Both the position numbers and the translations under genes were made by a program. A stretch of 64,000 nucleotides of DNA from Pelobates cultripes (Eukaryota > Chordata > Amphibia > Anura > Pelobatidae): contig OW240915.1 in assembly GCA_933207985.1 (NCBI GenBank), positions 264,093,918-264,157,917 of the forward strand. Reading direction: 5' to 3'. Below the pieces are notes generated by a model. The model saw only the letters and a list, made by a program, of their open reading frames with translations. It was not told where the DNA came from and did no database searches. This document shows positions 23,977-35,439 of this stretch, piece after piece (within the stretch, counting starts at the first letter, position 1; the number at the start of each line of letters is the position of its first letter).

Positions 23977-24960
23977 ACATGTTACAGAGCTAAACCTTTA
24001 AATGCTAATCTTAATTCCTGTTCTGGCTGTGGTATATAACTGGTATATGCTGCTGACTTCCATCAACATAACCTTTTAATGATATGAACAGGGACATTGT
24101 GGCTTGATGCTGCGGAAGCGGCTCCAATTCTGAAGGAGTGGCCTGAAAAGGCTGAGGGGTCAAGACCGAGTCTAATAAAAAGTGTTCTTATGTAGAAAAT
24201 GAATTTAGTAGTGGTCAGAGGTTTGCCATGTAAAAGAAGTAATGGCGAATTTGGGTTAAGACTGACTTACTGGTTTGTTTTGGTGTGATCAATGGTAAGA
24301 ATGTAATGGTCTGAATCTTTTTGTAGACTCGTAATTCTCAGGTGCAATTGGTTGGACATGCTGTTATTGGTAGTGAATTCGTTTGGCCCTAAGAAGTCAT
24401 AGAAGGCTAGATAAACTGATGTTTTAATAATCAGATTAGTGCTGGTTTCAGAGGGATTGGTGTCTAGAATGTCTGAAAGTGCCCGAAACTTAGGCCCGTC
24501 AATAGGAAGTTTGTTAGTGTTTGATTGCATGGGTGTGTTTGCATATAGTATTGCCATTTGCTGGTATGTATGCACATATAAACATACACTTTTCACAGAT
24601 ACACATACAAAGTGGTTGTGGGTTTGTCCAAGCGTTGTATTCCCTTCAGAATATTTTTAATGGGATAGGTAGACATGAAAGGATTCGCGCTAGGATAGGC
24701 ACTTAGGATTTGATGTTGTATTCCTGTGAGGTATAGTTTTATGGTGTTTAATGATCATTTTAAGTTAAGGTGGCAAAAAGAGATAAATGCCACTATGGAT
24801 TCGAAGGAGTGAGTGATGCTAATCTGGTAATCTAAAGTGAATTTAGAGAGAGAGTGAATGCTCGATTATAAGCTCATGATGTGTTGGTAGAGAGGGCTGA
24901 GCTGGCCAGATATCTGCTGTGCACCAAGAAGCACTCTACTCCAAGATTAGGTCTTGAGAT
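23977..24960 (-). pseudogene. DIRS A tyrosine recombinase
   Basis: The enzyme would join the circular DNA copy into the chromosome. Reading leftward, NILKGIQRLDKPTTTL (near 24640) precedes a 100-bp insertion. Then RLPIDGPKF-like sequence, TSVYLAFYDFLGPNEF and DHYILTIDHTKTNQ are seen (24500-24270). Usually an Arg sits in the FLRP motif; here it is Gly. The C-terminal catalytic block is intact: HSFRIGAASAASSHNV (near 24135), then WWKSAAYTSYI with the expected Tyr, ending at a stop about 23977. One frameshift and the insertion make it inactive. Confidence 0.88.
24511..24610 (+). repeat. Inserted TG/CA switch module in the DIRS recombinase
   Basis: TTAGTGTTTGATTGCATGGG through ACAGATACACATACA interrupts the recombinase coding sequence. 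It is nearly the same as 11643-11745 in the low-complexity locus 13 kb away (only a handful of differences by eye). A looser version is at 32829-32925. How such a piece moved is unknown. Confidence 0.65.
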
Positions 24961-24989
24961 GAAGGAGTACTGACTGGACAGATGTTGGC

Positions 24990-26480
24990 TGTTGGATGGG
25001 CTCTGAAGAAAACCTACAAATTAGAATGAGACAATGTGTCTGCGGCTGTATTGATGCATCCTGGGATATGTATACAAGTGATGTGGAATTGCAGTGCAGC
25101 TGCTAACCATGTCAGTCGTGGAATTAGTCTCATGATGGTAAGTGATGATGATCTGCCCTTATTTATAATGTCACATGCTGCTTTATTATCAGAGAAGCAT
25201 TTTACTGCTTTTCCTTGCCATAGGTACCCCCATGCTTTGGAGGCTGCCCCTATCGGGTAAATTTCAAATTGGGCAGATGTTGTGTGGAACAAGGGTAGAC
25301 CACGGGTCTCGACTGGTCAAGAATCTCTTAACCAGGAGTCACCAAAGATAGATCGGTCCATATGACTGGGGAAGATTTAGAGATGGGTGGAAGGAACATC
25401 GCTTTCCCATTCCATTGTGAAAGAAATCTAAGCCATACACGTAGGTCAGCCTTGGCGTGTGTATCTATGGTTACCCTACTTTTGTCAGTATTGAGAAGAG
25501 GAAGAAGGCACAGCAATCTGCAAATAAATGCACGGCCCTGTGGAATAATTCTCATGGCGAAGTTAAGCGTTCCCAGTAAGGATTGTAGGTCCGCCCTGGT
25601 ACACGTGTCCATAGCCACAAAACCACAAAACCAACTTTCGATGTGCCGTACCTTCTCCATAGGTAAACTGGCTTGTAATGATATTGTGTCCAGGTGAATA
25701 CCCGGGAAAGTTAGGTTAGTTGTAGGGCTTACAGTTTTTTCCTGAGATAGTGGAACCCCTATGGCTGAGAATAGAGCAATTGTTTTGAAAATACTGATGG
25801 GAGTAGACTGAGGAGATTTTATAGTAAGAAAGTCATTTAGAAAATGTATGACTTATGGACATTCGGCCATGTTGAGGAGTAGCCAACATAATTTGTCTGC
25901 AAATATGTCGAATAATTTAGGACTACTTTTAGCCCCAAAAGTCAAACGTGTTGCGAAGTAGTATTTGTACTTCAAATGTATACCATGCACATGCCACAGG
26001 GATGTATAGGTAGGAGCTTGAATGCATTGGAAATGTCAGTTCCTCCTAACCAGGCTCCTACACATGAATAGCATCATCCACTGTGGCATATTGCAGAGAG
26101 AATTCCTCTGAGAGAATTCATGCGTTGATGCTAGAGGTAGACAAAGAATGTGGAGCTGATAAATCCTAAATTAGCCTCTTTTTATTGTTGTATTTCCCAG
26201 TGGCTATACCTAAGGGATTTGTACGCCATCTGGAAAAGGGGGGTCTTGAGAACAGGCCTATTTGAACCCATTGTTCAATTCTTTCATGAGCAGCACCTCT
26301 GTGCTGACGGGGTCAAGGAGGGCAGACTGTAAGTTAGGACATACGTGAATACAAGTGGGGAGTGAGACAAGGCCAGTGTGAAAACCGTCGGTGAACCCAT
26401 TAACCAGGAAGTCGACTAAGTGATGAGAAGGGTGTGCCTGGAGGTAATATGTCAGGTTGTCAATGCGTACTTCGATTAGT
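24990..26480 (-). pseudogene. DIRS A reverse transcriptase / RNase H
   Basis: This polyprotein would copy the element's RNA and remove the RNA strand. Near the N-terminus HPSHHLVDFLVNGFTDGFHT is readable (about 26440-26385). The catalytic block reads VIHFLNDFLTIKSPQS (25832-25843 encodes FLND), where YLDD is normal; the first catalytic Asp is now Asn. Then CTRADLQSLLGTLNFAMRII and GRAFICRLL (25620-25500), the thumb region. RNase H follows with FSDNKAACDIINKGRSSS, LTWLAAALQFHITCIHIPG and NTAADTLSHS (25190-25014). Frameshifts separate these parts. Assignment to DIRS is firm from the RNase H wording. Confidence 0.9.
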
Positions 26481-26489
26481 CATTGTTTT

Positions 26490-27647
26490 GGGTGCAGACG
26501 ATTAGGACACATAGTTTTTGTGTGTGCCCTGAAACAAACTGAGCAGACGTGCAACAATCTTCACAAGCTAAATCCGCAACTGCCAGAATTGAAATTGTTG
26601 CAGATTTGAGCTTTCCCTAGATATATTATGGGTCTACCCAATTTGTCTTTAAGTCCTCTGTGTTTTTATGCAGTGGAAGAACCGAAGAAAGCACGACTAG
26701 TGGTAGGAAGGCTTGGATTGGTGGAGTGTGAGATGGAAGCATATAAGATGGTGTTTTTTGACCGGCAAAATGGTGACAGAACAATTCTGTATCAAGCCTA
26801 CTCCAGTCAGTGTGGGTATTAAATTGGGTGAGAGATGCCGCTGCTTTTGCTGAAAAAGATTTATGATAGTCATAAAATGAGAAACCACTGTACTTGTGCC
26901 CTAGGTCCACCAACTTATACAACTTATAGGAATCCAACTCTTCCCTAAGGTGAGGGGAAGTGGAGCAGATTACATCATGATAAAGGCCAAAGGCAAGGAC
27001 AAATTCAGGTATGGTAAGTTTTCAGTTGAGTCTGGGGTCTCTGACTTTCAAAAAAACCGAAAGATCACCATAGCAGTATGCCTTGTTCTCAACTACGTCT
27101 TGAGAGGCAATAAGCAATGAAACTAAGTTTATGTCCTTGCCTTCCAGGATGTCTTTGCCAATGGTCGGGGCAAGAAGTGGGCGGGCATGATGATGTGAGT
27201 GGAAGTGCTCGGTATTGGGTTTGTGGTGGTGTCATTACCATGAGAGGGAGCCGGAGTAGGGGTCTCTATGGGTGGGACGGCTGTTGATGGCTGAGGAGAT
27301 TCCAATTTATCAAGCCTAACAATGATAGTATTAATAGAGGCAAGAAAGGACAACAGTAAACCCTTGATTTCTGTATAATTGTCGGGTTGAAGGACAACTC
27401 CCAGCTGGGGAGTACAGGTATTGGTGATGAATAGTTTAAAGAGTTCAGCCTTGCAAAGTGTAGCTGGAAAAGGGATCCCCATGCACCGTAATTCTCCTGT
27501 GAGCCTAGGGATAGTCCAGGACCAAAGTGAATATGGGCTGGATGATTCCAGATTCTCAGTAGGGGTGCTGGGACTGGCCGGGATGGAAGGCCTGGCTGGG
27601 GTTTTGAGTATAGCGAGCTCCTTGTCTTGTTCTGGGGTTTGAGACAT
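26490..27647 (-). pseudogene. DIRS A ORF1 (gag-like)
   Basis: The start at 27647 opens MSQTPEQDKELAILKTPARP, a Pro/Ser/Thr-rich N-terminus, followed by TGELRCMGIPFPATLCKAEL, a SAP-like segment, to 27129. After about 200 bp without frame, FYDYHKSFSAKAAASL and WSRLDTELFCHHFAG (26937-26700) match the body of DIRS ORF1 proteins. LLHVCSVCFRAHTKTMCPNR near 26550 has the Cys/His spacing of a zinc knuckle. The protein presumably packages element RNA. Frame breaks are at about 27120 and 26620. The gene overlaps or abuts the reverse transcriptase downstream. Confidence 0.82.
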
Positions 27648-27739
27648 GCTAAGAACATAAACAAGGGTAAAGATGAGGACTTTAGTTGTGAGCGATTGCC
27701 TGTGTCAACTAACTCAAGCTAAGCCTAAGGTGAAAAATT

Positions 27740-28000
27740 GTCTGGCCTACAAGGAAGATGATGCCCTGCTAGTGGCAAGTGGCAAGAGAAAGGCTCTGTC
27801 TATGAGGAAGGCCGAGTGGACGGGGGCCACTGAATGATGTGGCGGAAATGTTGGCCTCTCGGTGACTGTAACAAGACACAATATAATTGGGCGTGACTTG
27901 GTGAGGCCCTGACTGATAACTGACAATGGTAATGGTGAGACTCTATCTATGTGTTGGACCGAGGGGTGTATACCTCTGATGAGGATGGGTGTTGGCCTCA
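27740..28000 (-). repeat. DIRS A leader tandem repeat
   Basis: Two diverged copies of about 130 bp, each with a GGTGAGGCCCT-like start, CTCTATCTATG, CCGAGGGGTG and GTTGGCCTC blocks. The same pair is found in DIRS B at 37580-37862, so it is a family trait of the 5' leader rather than a local duplication. Confidence 0.65.
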
Positions 28001-28010
28001 CGGAAGTAGA

Positions 28011-28837
28011 TTAATTACAGCAAGCTAGGGACGAATGCTAGTAACAAAAAGCCAGTTTACCAACATTGCTGAATGCCCGGGAACCTGAGTTTGTCTTTAT
28101 TCTAAGCACAGACAGGAGGGATTTTTTGGCTGACCGAATTGTCTGAGATGGAATATACATTGTCAGGAGTTCTTTCAGGTATTGTGGGCCTTGATTTTTT
28201 AAGGCTTCGAAGGTCAGCAATCAATACTCTGAAATGTCGTACCTCTGTTGAACTAATGAGTTCCTTGCCAGTTTAGTTATTATGAGGTATTTTCACCAAG
28301 GCTAACTTTGTTTTGTCTGTGTTCACTATTAGCCAACTAACATTCATCCACTCTATGAGTTCTACTAAGAAACTGTTGACGAGGCATGTCGGATTTTGAA
28401 GTAACATAAGCCAAAACTTTTTAAACTTCTTTTCAATCGGCCATTTATCACTATTATATCTTTATTTAAATGCATATATAAATTTTGTCATCTGGTTTTT
28501 GTTTTGGTTATTTTACATTAATGCATCTTTTTTATTATGTTTTATAATCAATCTAATTTCCTTTTCAATACTATTTTTATTGTAGCCCTATTGTACTGTT
28601 TTTTTTTTATGTGTTCTGCCTGTGTTTTAAAATTCTGTACATCCAAACAATTGCATATAATTCTAGTGAGATGACTTCTTGCTATACCCCTCAGCCAGGG
28701 TTGATAGTGGCAACTTCTTTTGTATGTAGCTCTTACAATCAGCCTTTTAAACCCCTAAGTGACCAAACCGCTTTTCAATTTTCTTACCGTTTGGAACCAG
28801 GGCTGTTTTTACATTTCTGCGGTGTTTGTGTTTAGCT
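28011..28837. other. Unassigned, with a short MITE-like fragment at right
   Basis: No coding resemblance. 28741-28830 has CCCCTAAGTGACCAAACCGC, which looks like one half of a short frog MITE with C-rich ends. Runs of T near 28600. Confidence 0.35.
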
Positions 28838-29650
28838 GTGTGGCAAACCTAGCCACTTACAGAATGCCTCTATATATATCTGAATATTACTACCCTTGCT
28901 AATTCCGAATGTCTTTATATATATATCTGACTATCATTACCCATACTATGTTTATCTGTGGGGAAAAACCCAGCACTGTTAATCTGGATTATCTTCTGCA
29001 TTCATGTGCTTACAGCACACGAATGCCGCTTACGTTACATTGCCAGTTTCACGAACAATGGATTCCTACACTGTTCGTGAAACGAACTAAGGTCCTAATG
29101 GGAGACCACCCCAGTAACTCATGTGCTGCTCATTAGTGAGGTTGCAACATTGTGTCCAGCCATTAATGGGCTTTCTGTGTGTGGCCGCCGTTCGTGTACC
29201 GAACACGTGGCGGTGGCCATTTTTGCTTTGTTAGAGTTCAGCGGTGTTTGGTTGTCGAGTGTCTGGAACTGAAATCGGCCACTTGATTTCCAAACGCCGC
29301 TGGACTTCCATAGCGTTCAGGAGACTCGCTCCTTTGGGAAAATAAAGATATTCGTGAGTTTTCTATTCTAAACCCCAGTTCGTGTAAATGTATATTAGGA
29401 GCAGCGTTCAGTTAATTCTGCAGGGATCAGAACGCAAACTTTGATATATTGTACCTGCCAATCCCTGCATTCGGTTGAGAGGTCATTCACCTAAATTTGT
29501 GGGAAATTGTGGGAATTATAGATTTTAATGTAAAATATTACATATTACTGTAACCACTGGTAATTCAATTCTCTGTACTTGCTGATGTCATCCTGGTGCC
29601 TGTACAGCAGGGGCTGCTGGGAAACAACCTTACATGGTCAGATTCCCACA
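28838..29650 (+). mobile_element. LTR-like segment related to the solo LTR at 9740
   Basis: GCGGTGGCCATTTTTGCT, CAGCGGTGTTTGG and AACGCCGCTGGACTTCC (29208-29315) parallel minus-strand phrases of the solo LTR at 9740-10912 (GTGGCCATTTTAGCT, CAGCGGTGTTTGGCAG). AATAAAG at 29340 could be its poly-A signal. A TGTGGCAAACC start and a TTCCCACA end are candidate termini, but I found no matching target duplication, so the ends are approximate. GTTTCACGAACA is repeated inverted within 60 bases (29046-29081). Confidence 0.5.
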
Positions 29651-30105
29651 CAGTCCCCCTGATTAAAAAAAACCCTGTACAGTAAAATCACATAAATTGG
29701 GGATTGTTTCATTAAAGCTCTCAGTTGACCTCCAAGCTATGTGTTGTCTAGTTCTTGGGAGAAAGGGATTGTAACTACACTACCTGCATTTTGCCCACAT
29801 TTTGTCTGCTTCACTTGGTTTACCAGCGGCGATACCATGGATAATACTACTACTCCGCTACAAGCTGTAATTTTCATCTTACTCATTTACTGTACCCACA
29901 TATATTATATACCGTTTTATCTCATTATTAAATGGTATTTCTAAAGATACCATTAGTTTCATCATATCATATAATTTACTATAAAAAAATTATAAAATAT
30001 GATGAAATTTAAAAAAAAAATGCTAAATAGTTTTAAAATTTTGTCCTGATTTTAGAAATACCCAATGTTAACATGTTCTGCTTTTTTTTTTGCAAGTTTA
30101 TTATT
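29651..30105. other. Unassigned AT-rich sequence
   Basis: No gene or repeat recognised. Confidence 0.45.
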
Positions 30106-30430
30106 TATTTATTTTATTTATTACTGCTATTTATAAAGCGCCAACAGATTCTGCAGCGCTGTACAATTAGTGGAGAAACGTACAATATACAAACACAAAT
30201 ACAAGAGGTAGAGAGAGCCCTGCCTGTAAGCTGATATCTAGCCATTGGAGCTCTTTTATACAAAGTGCTTGGCTAGATGGCCCGTGAGCTTACAATCTAA
30301 AGGATACCATGGGGATTTGAGAGAAGAGGTAGCAGGGGAAGTTTGGAGGTGATGGCTGAAAGAGTTAACAGAGAAGCAGCTATTGGTAAGATGAAGAGGT
30401 AATTGAGTGAGAATCTCAAACAGCTGGAGG
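30106..30430. repeat. Interspersed repeat with 'GCGCCAACAGATTC' signature
   Basis: ACTGCTATTTATAAAGCGCC, CAGCGCTGTACAATTAG and GAGCTTACAATCTAAAGG are phrases I know as very common in frog and fish non-coding DNA, but I cannot name the family with certainty. A possible second half is at 33160-33660, with the Tc1 element and Penelope fragment between. Confidence 0.55.
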
Positions 30431-30467
30431 AGCATGCTATATATATATATATTTATATATACACATA

Positions 30468-31875
30468 CACCCTATTCCAAATTATTATGCAAATTCTATT
30501 TAAGTGTCACAAAGATTAAATATTTTGTTTTTCAGTTTAACTCATGGATGACATTGTGTCTCAGGGCTCTTTTGATCACTGAAAACAATCTCGGACACCT
30601 GTGATAATTAGATTGCCAGGTGAGCCCAATTTAAGGAAAAACTACGAAAGGAGGGTGTTCCACATTATTAAGCAGAGCACCATTTTCATGCAATATGGGG
30701 AAGAAAAAGCATCTCTCTGCTGCCGAAAAGAGTGAAATAGTTCAATGCCTTGGACGAGGTATGAAAACATTAGATATTTAGCGAAAACTTAAGCGTGATC
30801 ATCGCACTACTAAGAGATTTGTGGTTGATTCAGAGCACAGACGGGTTCGTGCAAATAAAGGCACATTGAGGAAGATTTCTGCCAGATCCATGCATCGGAT
30901 CAAGAGAGCAGCTACTAAACATTACATAGCAGCAAACAGATATTTGAAGCTGCTGGTGCCTCTGGACTCCCACAGACATCAAGGTGTAGAGTCCTCCAGA
31001 GTTTTGCAACTGTGCATAAACCTTCTATGCGGCCACCACTAACCAATGCTCACAAGCAGAAACTGCTTGTTCCAACAAGGCTGCAACGTCAGCAAGGCGG
31101 TGGTGGAGTCATGTTTTGGGCCGGAATCATGCGAAGAGAGCTGGTCGGCCCCTTTAGGGTCTTCAAAGGAAGAACTATGCTTTCCATAATAAAATCATCT
31201 TCATGCATGACAATGCACCATCTAATGCTGCAAAGAATACCTCTGCATCAATGGCTGCTATCGGGATAAAAGAAGAGAAAGTCATGGTGTTGCCTCCATC
31301 CTCCCCTGACCTCAATCCTATTGAGAACAGTTGGAGCATCCTCAAGCAAAAGATCTATGAGGGTTGGAGGCAGTTTACATCCAAACAGCAGCTCTGGGAG
31401 GCTATTCTGACATCATGCAAACAGATTCAAGCAGAAACTATCCAAAAACTCACAAGTTCAATGGATGCAAGACTTGTGAAGCTGCTATCAAATAAGGGGT
31501 CCTATGTTAAAATGTAACGTGACCTGTTAAAATGTTTAAAAAGTTAAAATGTTGTTATAAGTTTGATTGAAATATATTTTTAATTTTTTTAATTTTAATT
31601 TCATTAAATATGCTGCAAACACCACAAATGACCATTTTCAGTTCTTTACAACCTATAAAGTGTTTTGAAACTTACTGTGCATAATAATTTGGAACAGTGC
31701 ATTGTAAGTTTTTTATGTTTGAAAAAAATACTGTTATCATTAGGACGTTTGCTCAATAAAATTTGAATTGTACTCTTAATAGTTGATAACATGATAATTA
31801 TGCTGACTGTTATTTACATCAATTATTTAGGTAAATGAGAAAAATATCATTTGCATAATAATTTGGAACAGGGTG
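30468..31875 (+). mobile_element. Tc1/mariner-superfamily element, DD37E-like
   Basis: Inverted ends CACCCTATTCCAAATTATTA (left) and the reverse of TAATAATTTGGAACAGGGTG (right) are flanked by TA at 30466-30467 and 31876-31877. The element is 1408 bp with one transposase gene in plus orientation. It is distinct from the element at 8533: the ends differ and catalytic spacing is 37 rather than 34 residues. Confidence 0.92.
30695..31517 (+). pseudogene. Tc1-superfamily transposase with 37-residue D-E spacing
   Basis: ATG at 30695 gives MGKKKHLSAAEKSEIVQCLG, a normal DNA-binding N-terminus; a stop at 30779 follows MKTLDI. RFVVDSEHRRVRANKGTLRK and KRAATKHYIAANRYLKLL continue the helix-turn-helix pair. 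The part with the first catalytic Asp is missing between about 30950 and 31060. VMFWAGIMR, FMHDNAPSNAAKN (second Asp) and SSPDLNPIENSWSILKQKIY (Glu) follow in one uninterrupted frame, with 37 residues between Asp and Glu. It ends at TAA 31517. This spacing fits the DD37E group of Tc1 transposons. Inactive. Confidence 0.88.
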
Positions 31876-31899
31876 TATATAATATTGTTTTCCTTTACT

Positions 31900-32330
31900 A
31901 AACTTTTTTTTTTCATTAGCAGGGGTACTGCCTGTAAGGCAGCACTATGGAAGCCTAACAGGCCCTATGGATACCTATTGCGGCCATGTGACCGGTCTTT
32001 CAGAGCGGTAACATAGCATGCGGGGTCCTAATTTGCAGAGGGGGGACTGACTGGGCTGTCAGACAGTCCCCTCAGATGGAGAAGAACACCGATCGCCGGC
32101 GGGGGAACGGCAGCGATCAGGTAAGTAATAAGAATACCACAGACATACTAGGTACGTCCGAGGTCGTTAAGGACCGTTTTTGTTGGACGTACCTAGTACA
32201 TCTGAGTTTGGGAAAGGATTTAAGAAACACTTTGATCCTTATAACTCTCTCCTTTCCAGAGAGAGTGATTTTCAAAATAATAATACATTGTTTATTTCAC
32301 TCTGGAGTAAACTGATGGTTAAATTTGTTG
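31900..32330. repeat. Palindrome-bearing MITE-like segment
   Basis: TACTAGGTACGTCC (32146-32159) has an exact inverted copy at 32185-32198. GGACTGACTGGGCTG...CAGACAGTCCC forms a smaller hairpin at 32046-32072. CAGGTAAGT (32118-32126) is a perfect splice-donor consensus. No complete termini found. Confidence 0.5.
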
Positions 32331-32460
32331 CAGTTAAGATAATGCACAAAATCCCCAAAAGACAGTGTCTCCCCAAATAAAATGAGATTGTCTATAAACC
32401 TCCACCAGAGCACTTGGCTCTCCTTCCAGCCATGACTAGACCATACAAAAGATCCTCCCA

Positions 32461-32820
32461 TCATCTGATGTAGATGTTGGCATAGCTGGGGGCTATACCA
32501 ATGGTTTGTAAATAAAATTTTCCATCAAACAGAAAATAATTGTGCTCTAAAATAAATAAAAGTGAAATCAAAATAGAATGTTGCTGTATGTTTAAATCCT
32601 TACTAATATAATTATATACTACCTCTAATCCTAAATCATGATGTATAACTGTGTAAAGCGATGTGATCTCTAAACTATATTCATTTTTCCATTCGAAGAT
32701 CTCCATCTCCTGGAGTACAAAATTAGTGTATTTTATATTTGATAGTGCTTCATGTGTATATTTCTGCAGATATGAGTCAATGAAGGCTTTCAAATTAGCA
32801 GTGATAAAATTAATCCCACT
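32461..32820 (-). pseudogene. Penelope-like reverse transcriptase fragment B
   Basis: A 110-codon minus-strand frame reads KAFIDSYLQKYTHEALSNIK, EITSLYTVIHHDLGLEVVYN, HNYFLFDGKFYLQ and IAPSYANIYIR. These are successive blocks of a Penelope-like polymerase from the palm's first catalytic Asp region (normally LDVxSLYT; here EITSLYT, so that Asp is lost) up to the SYAN block before the YIDD motif. Both ends are truncated: YIDD, the Cys-rich motif and the GIY-YIG domain are absent. The right end meets another TG/CA switch module at about 32829. Confidence 0.88.
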
Positions 32821-32828
32821 AATTTTTG

Positions 32829-32925
32829 CATGTAGTGTTGGGGTTTGCTGGACTATATGCTCCTATATACATACACTGACACATACATGCATATCTACAT
32901 ATTTACACAGATATCCTGTGGCTTC
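32829..32925 (+). repeat. TG/CA switch module, third copy
   Basis: GCATGTAGTGTTGGGGTTTG followed by ACATACACTGACACATACAT and ATTTACACAGATA. More diverged than the 11643 and 24511 copies but with the same TG-then-CA order, and again at the edge of a transposon gene. Confidence 0.5.
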
Positions 32926-33159
32926 AGAACCACTCGGATAATTCAGCCAACCTTATTGTCATTTTCCTGGAATTTAGCTATCCATGTTTGTACAGTATGG
33001 AGCACTAACTATTTTGACCATTTTAGGTATTCATGCTTTGCACATATGTTGTCTCATTGGTCTTCACAAACACTAGTGCCACCAGGCACCAATATTTTGG
33101 ATGTGTGGACTGCTTTTTTTGACATTTATAGCTGCTTATTATGGACTAAGTGTTTAGTG

Positions 33160-33660
33160 TAGAACACAAGAGGAACGGTATTGAGGGAGACAGCAAATAA
33201 ATATGGTGGGAAAGTAGCAGAACTGGAGGTGAGAGTGGAGTGTGGTCCTTCAGGAGAGAGCAAGGAGCAGGTTTGTGAGATAGAAGTTACTCTGTGAGGC
33301 CATAAGCATTCTTGCATAGATGAGTTTTGAATGGTTGAAGACTAGGGGAGTGTCCGACTGGGGTAGGCAGGCTGTTGCAAAGTAAAGGAGCTGCACTTGA
33401 GAAGTCCTGCAGCTATGAATTTGAGGTAAGGGTGTGTGCAGCAGAGAGAAAAAGGTCACCTGTGGAGTGGAGAGACAGAGAGGGGGCATACCTACGAATC
33501 AGCGAGAAATTTAAGAGGGGCTAGAGTTGGCTAGAGCTTTATAGATCAGGATTAGTATTTTAAATTGACAACGGTAGGGTAAGGATCGACAGAGGGGTGA
33601 GGTGTGAGGTGTGAGAGGAGTAACAGGAGAGAAAGATCAGTCTGGCAACATCAATGATTA
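33160..33660. repeat. Interspersed repeat, possible right half of the 30106 repeat
   Basis: GGCCATAAGCATTCTTGCAT, GGGGTAGGCAGGCTGTTGC, GAGCTTTATAGATCAGG and GTAACAGGAGAGAAAGATC are phrases of a common frog/fish interspersed repeat. The family name is uncertain. No coding sequence in either strand beyond chance frames. Confidence 0.5.
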
Positions 33661-34301
33661 GTTTAGTTTAGCTATTGTTCAAAGTTTTATATCTGTTATA
33701 TGCAGAGCCAGTACCCATAGTTATGTGTTAAAGTGTTTATTAATAGAACTGTTCAACTTACAATAGATAAAATATATTTTCTAGTAGAAGTTTAGATTTA
33801 AGGAAGCACTACAATATGTCCATGATTTCTCTGTTTGTTTGTTTTTTTTTGGTCATCATTTATCATGAGTTACAATTCTTTGTGGCAATTGCTCTTATTG
33901 TGATTTTGTAAATTGAGTTTTATTAATCTCTAGGTATGTTTTAAGATGTGTTCTTTAAGCCATTTTCTGGACTTATCTAAATTTCTGGAATGCTTCTGAA
34001 TATTATTCACTCTACTTTGAACTTCATAGATGGTGCCAAGTCTGATGATACTGACAAATGTGTATATATTCTATGGACCAAGTAGATGCTAGCTTTACCA
34101 ATAATATTGCTTACTTGAAGCTGTAAATTGTTAGCATTGTATTCTATACATTTTACCTTCCAAACTGAAGACACTTTATAAATCAAGGCATACCAGTGCA
34201 ATAATGTGTAATGTTGTTATTTTTACATTGTATTTGGTCTGTATATGTTTGTCATGTGCCTAAATAGAATCTAATCATTTAAAAAATAATTTATCTTATT
34301 C

Positions 34302-34302
<1 letters not shown>
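33661..34302. other. Unassigned AT-rich sequence
   Basis: The region between the interspersed repeat and the TA run contains no gene or repeat I recognise. Confidence 0.45.
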
Positions 34303-34339
<37 letters not shown>

Positions 34340-34340
34340 T
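34303..34340. repeat. (TA)n microsatellite
   Basis: Short AT dinucleotide run with one C interruption, directly at the 3' end of DIRS element B. Confidence 0.9.
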
Positions 34341-34489
34341 TGTGTAAGGGGCAAAATAGCCGTATATGGAGTAAGGATCCAGCATAAGCTTAGGATAGTG
34401 TAAAGGGAGCAAGTCGGTTGTGGTGTGCCGATACCGACGATACGGTAGGCCTGTAAATAAAGAGGGCAAAAATGAATAATCAAAGATTT

Positions 34490-35420
34490 AATACAGTCAA
34501 CAAATATATACAAATTAACCAGACATTTCCTTAAATGCATTACAGTATTTAATTCCTGAAAGGATTTGAAGGTAGGAATCTAGGACCGAAAGTGGGCACC
34601 ATTTGTTGTGGGTAGGATAGTATGTTATCTCTGTGGAGTATGTTGACTCATTTCGGAATGTGGTAGAGCCAATAGGTAATGATATATGTGTTTACGTATG
34701 TGGGATCATTGAAGACAATGATCTGTCTGAGTGGTGGTGATGGTAGTGGATTCTCTGGCCTGAGAAATGCATAAAAGGCAATGTGCATGGCTGGTAATGG
34801 CCGACTTGGTAGTATAATTGAATGGTTGTAGATCTAATAGGTCCGATAAGGATGAACAGTTGGATGGCTATTGGTAATCTCTGAGAGGAACGTGGGGGAA
34901 TGGATTCCTGAAAACCTCTGAGTATATTCTTTCTGGTATGATAGCATGAAGTTTATGGTAGTTTTGGCCATAGGTTATCATGTGTTGTTGAATGCCTGTA
35001 AAATATATAATTAATGGTGTATGAGATAGTTTAAGTTTAAGGTGGCAAAAATAAGCAAAACTTAGGAGAAATTTTGTGACACAGGTTGAGCTATGTCGTG
35101 TTCCAATGAGATTCTTTAAGCCAGGTGAAAAGCTGTGTTATGCGTTCTACAAGTATGGGACGAAAGTGCTAGGTGGGATAGTGCATGCTATGCTGCATGA
35201 GTATGTCTAATCCATGATTTTGTCTCTGGAACGAAAGAGTGGACGTGACTGTATGGGCGGCTGTAGGAAGCGTATGATGAACATGCCTGGAATATAAATG
35301 AGACAGTTGTCGGCAGGGATGTATACCCCCGTCTGGTACATGAAAGTGAAATGTGATAAGTGGACAACCAAGTGAGTTCCCCAGAAACATCATGACCTTA
35401 TGGATGAGTAGTGGCGTTTG
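34490..35420 (-). pseudogene. DIRS B tyrosine recombinase
   Basis: Heavily decayed. On the minus strand MHIAFYAFLRPENPLPS (near 34780) matches the block read as YLAFYDFLGPNEF in element A, here with the usual Arg kept, followed by LRQIIVFNDPT. The terminal HSFR and Tyr blocks are not readable without shifts (34560-34660). No full-length frame exists. The call relies on position downstream of the RNase H plus this one motif. Confidence 0.65.
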
Positions 35421-35439
35421 TTGATGATATGATATGTGC

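Larger units (their letters stand above)
23576..28010 (-). mobile_element. DIRS-type retrotransposon A
   Basis: Read on the minus strand, the order is leader (28010-27660), ORF1 (27647 to about 26490), reverse transcriptase/RNase H (about 26480-24990), tyrosine recombinase (about 24960-23977) and the terminal repeat. This gene order, a tyrosine recombinase in place of an integrase and the absence of ordinary LTRs define DIRS elements, which recombine into the genome from a circular intermediate. No target duplication is expected. All genes are broken. A 100-bp foreign piece lies in the recombinase (24511-24610). Confidence 0.92.
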
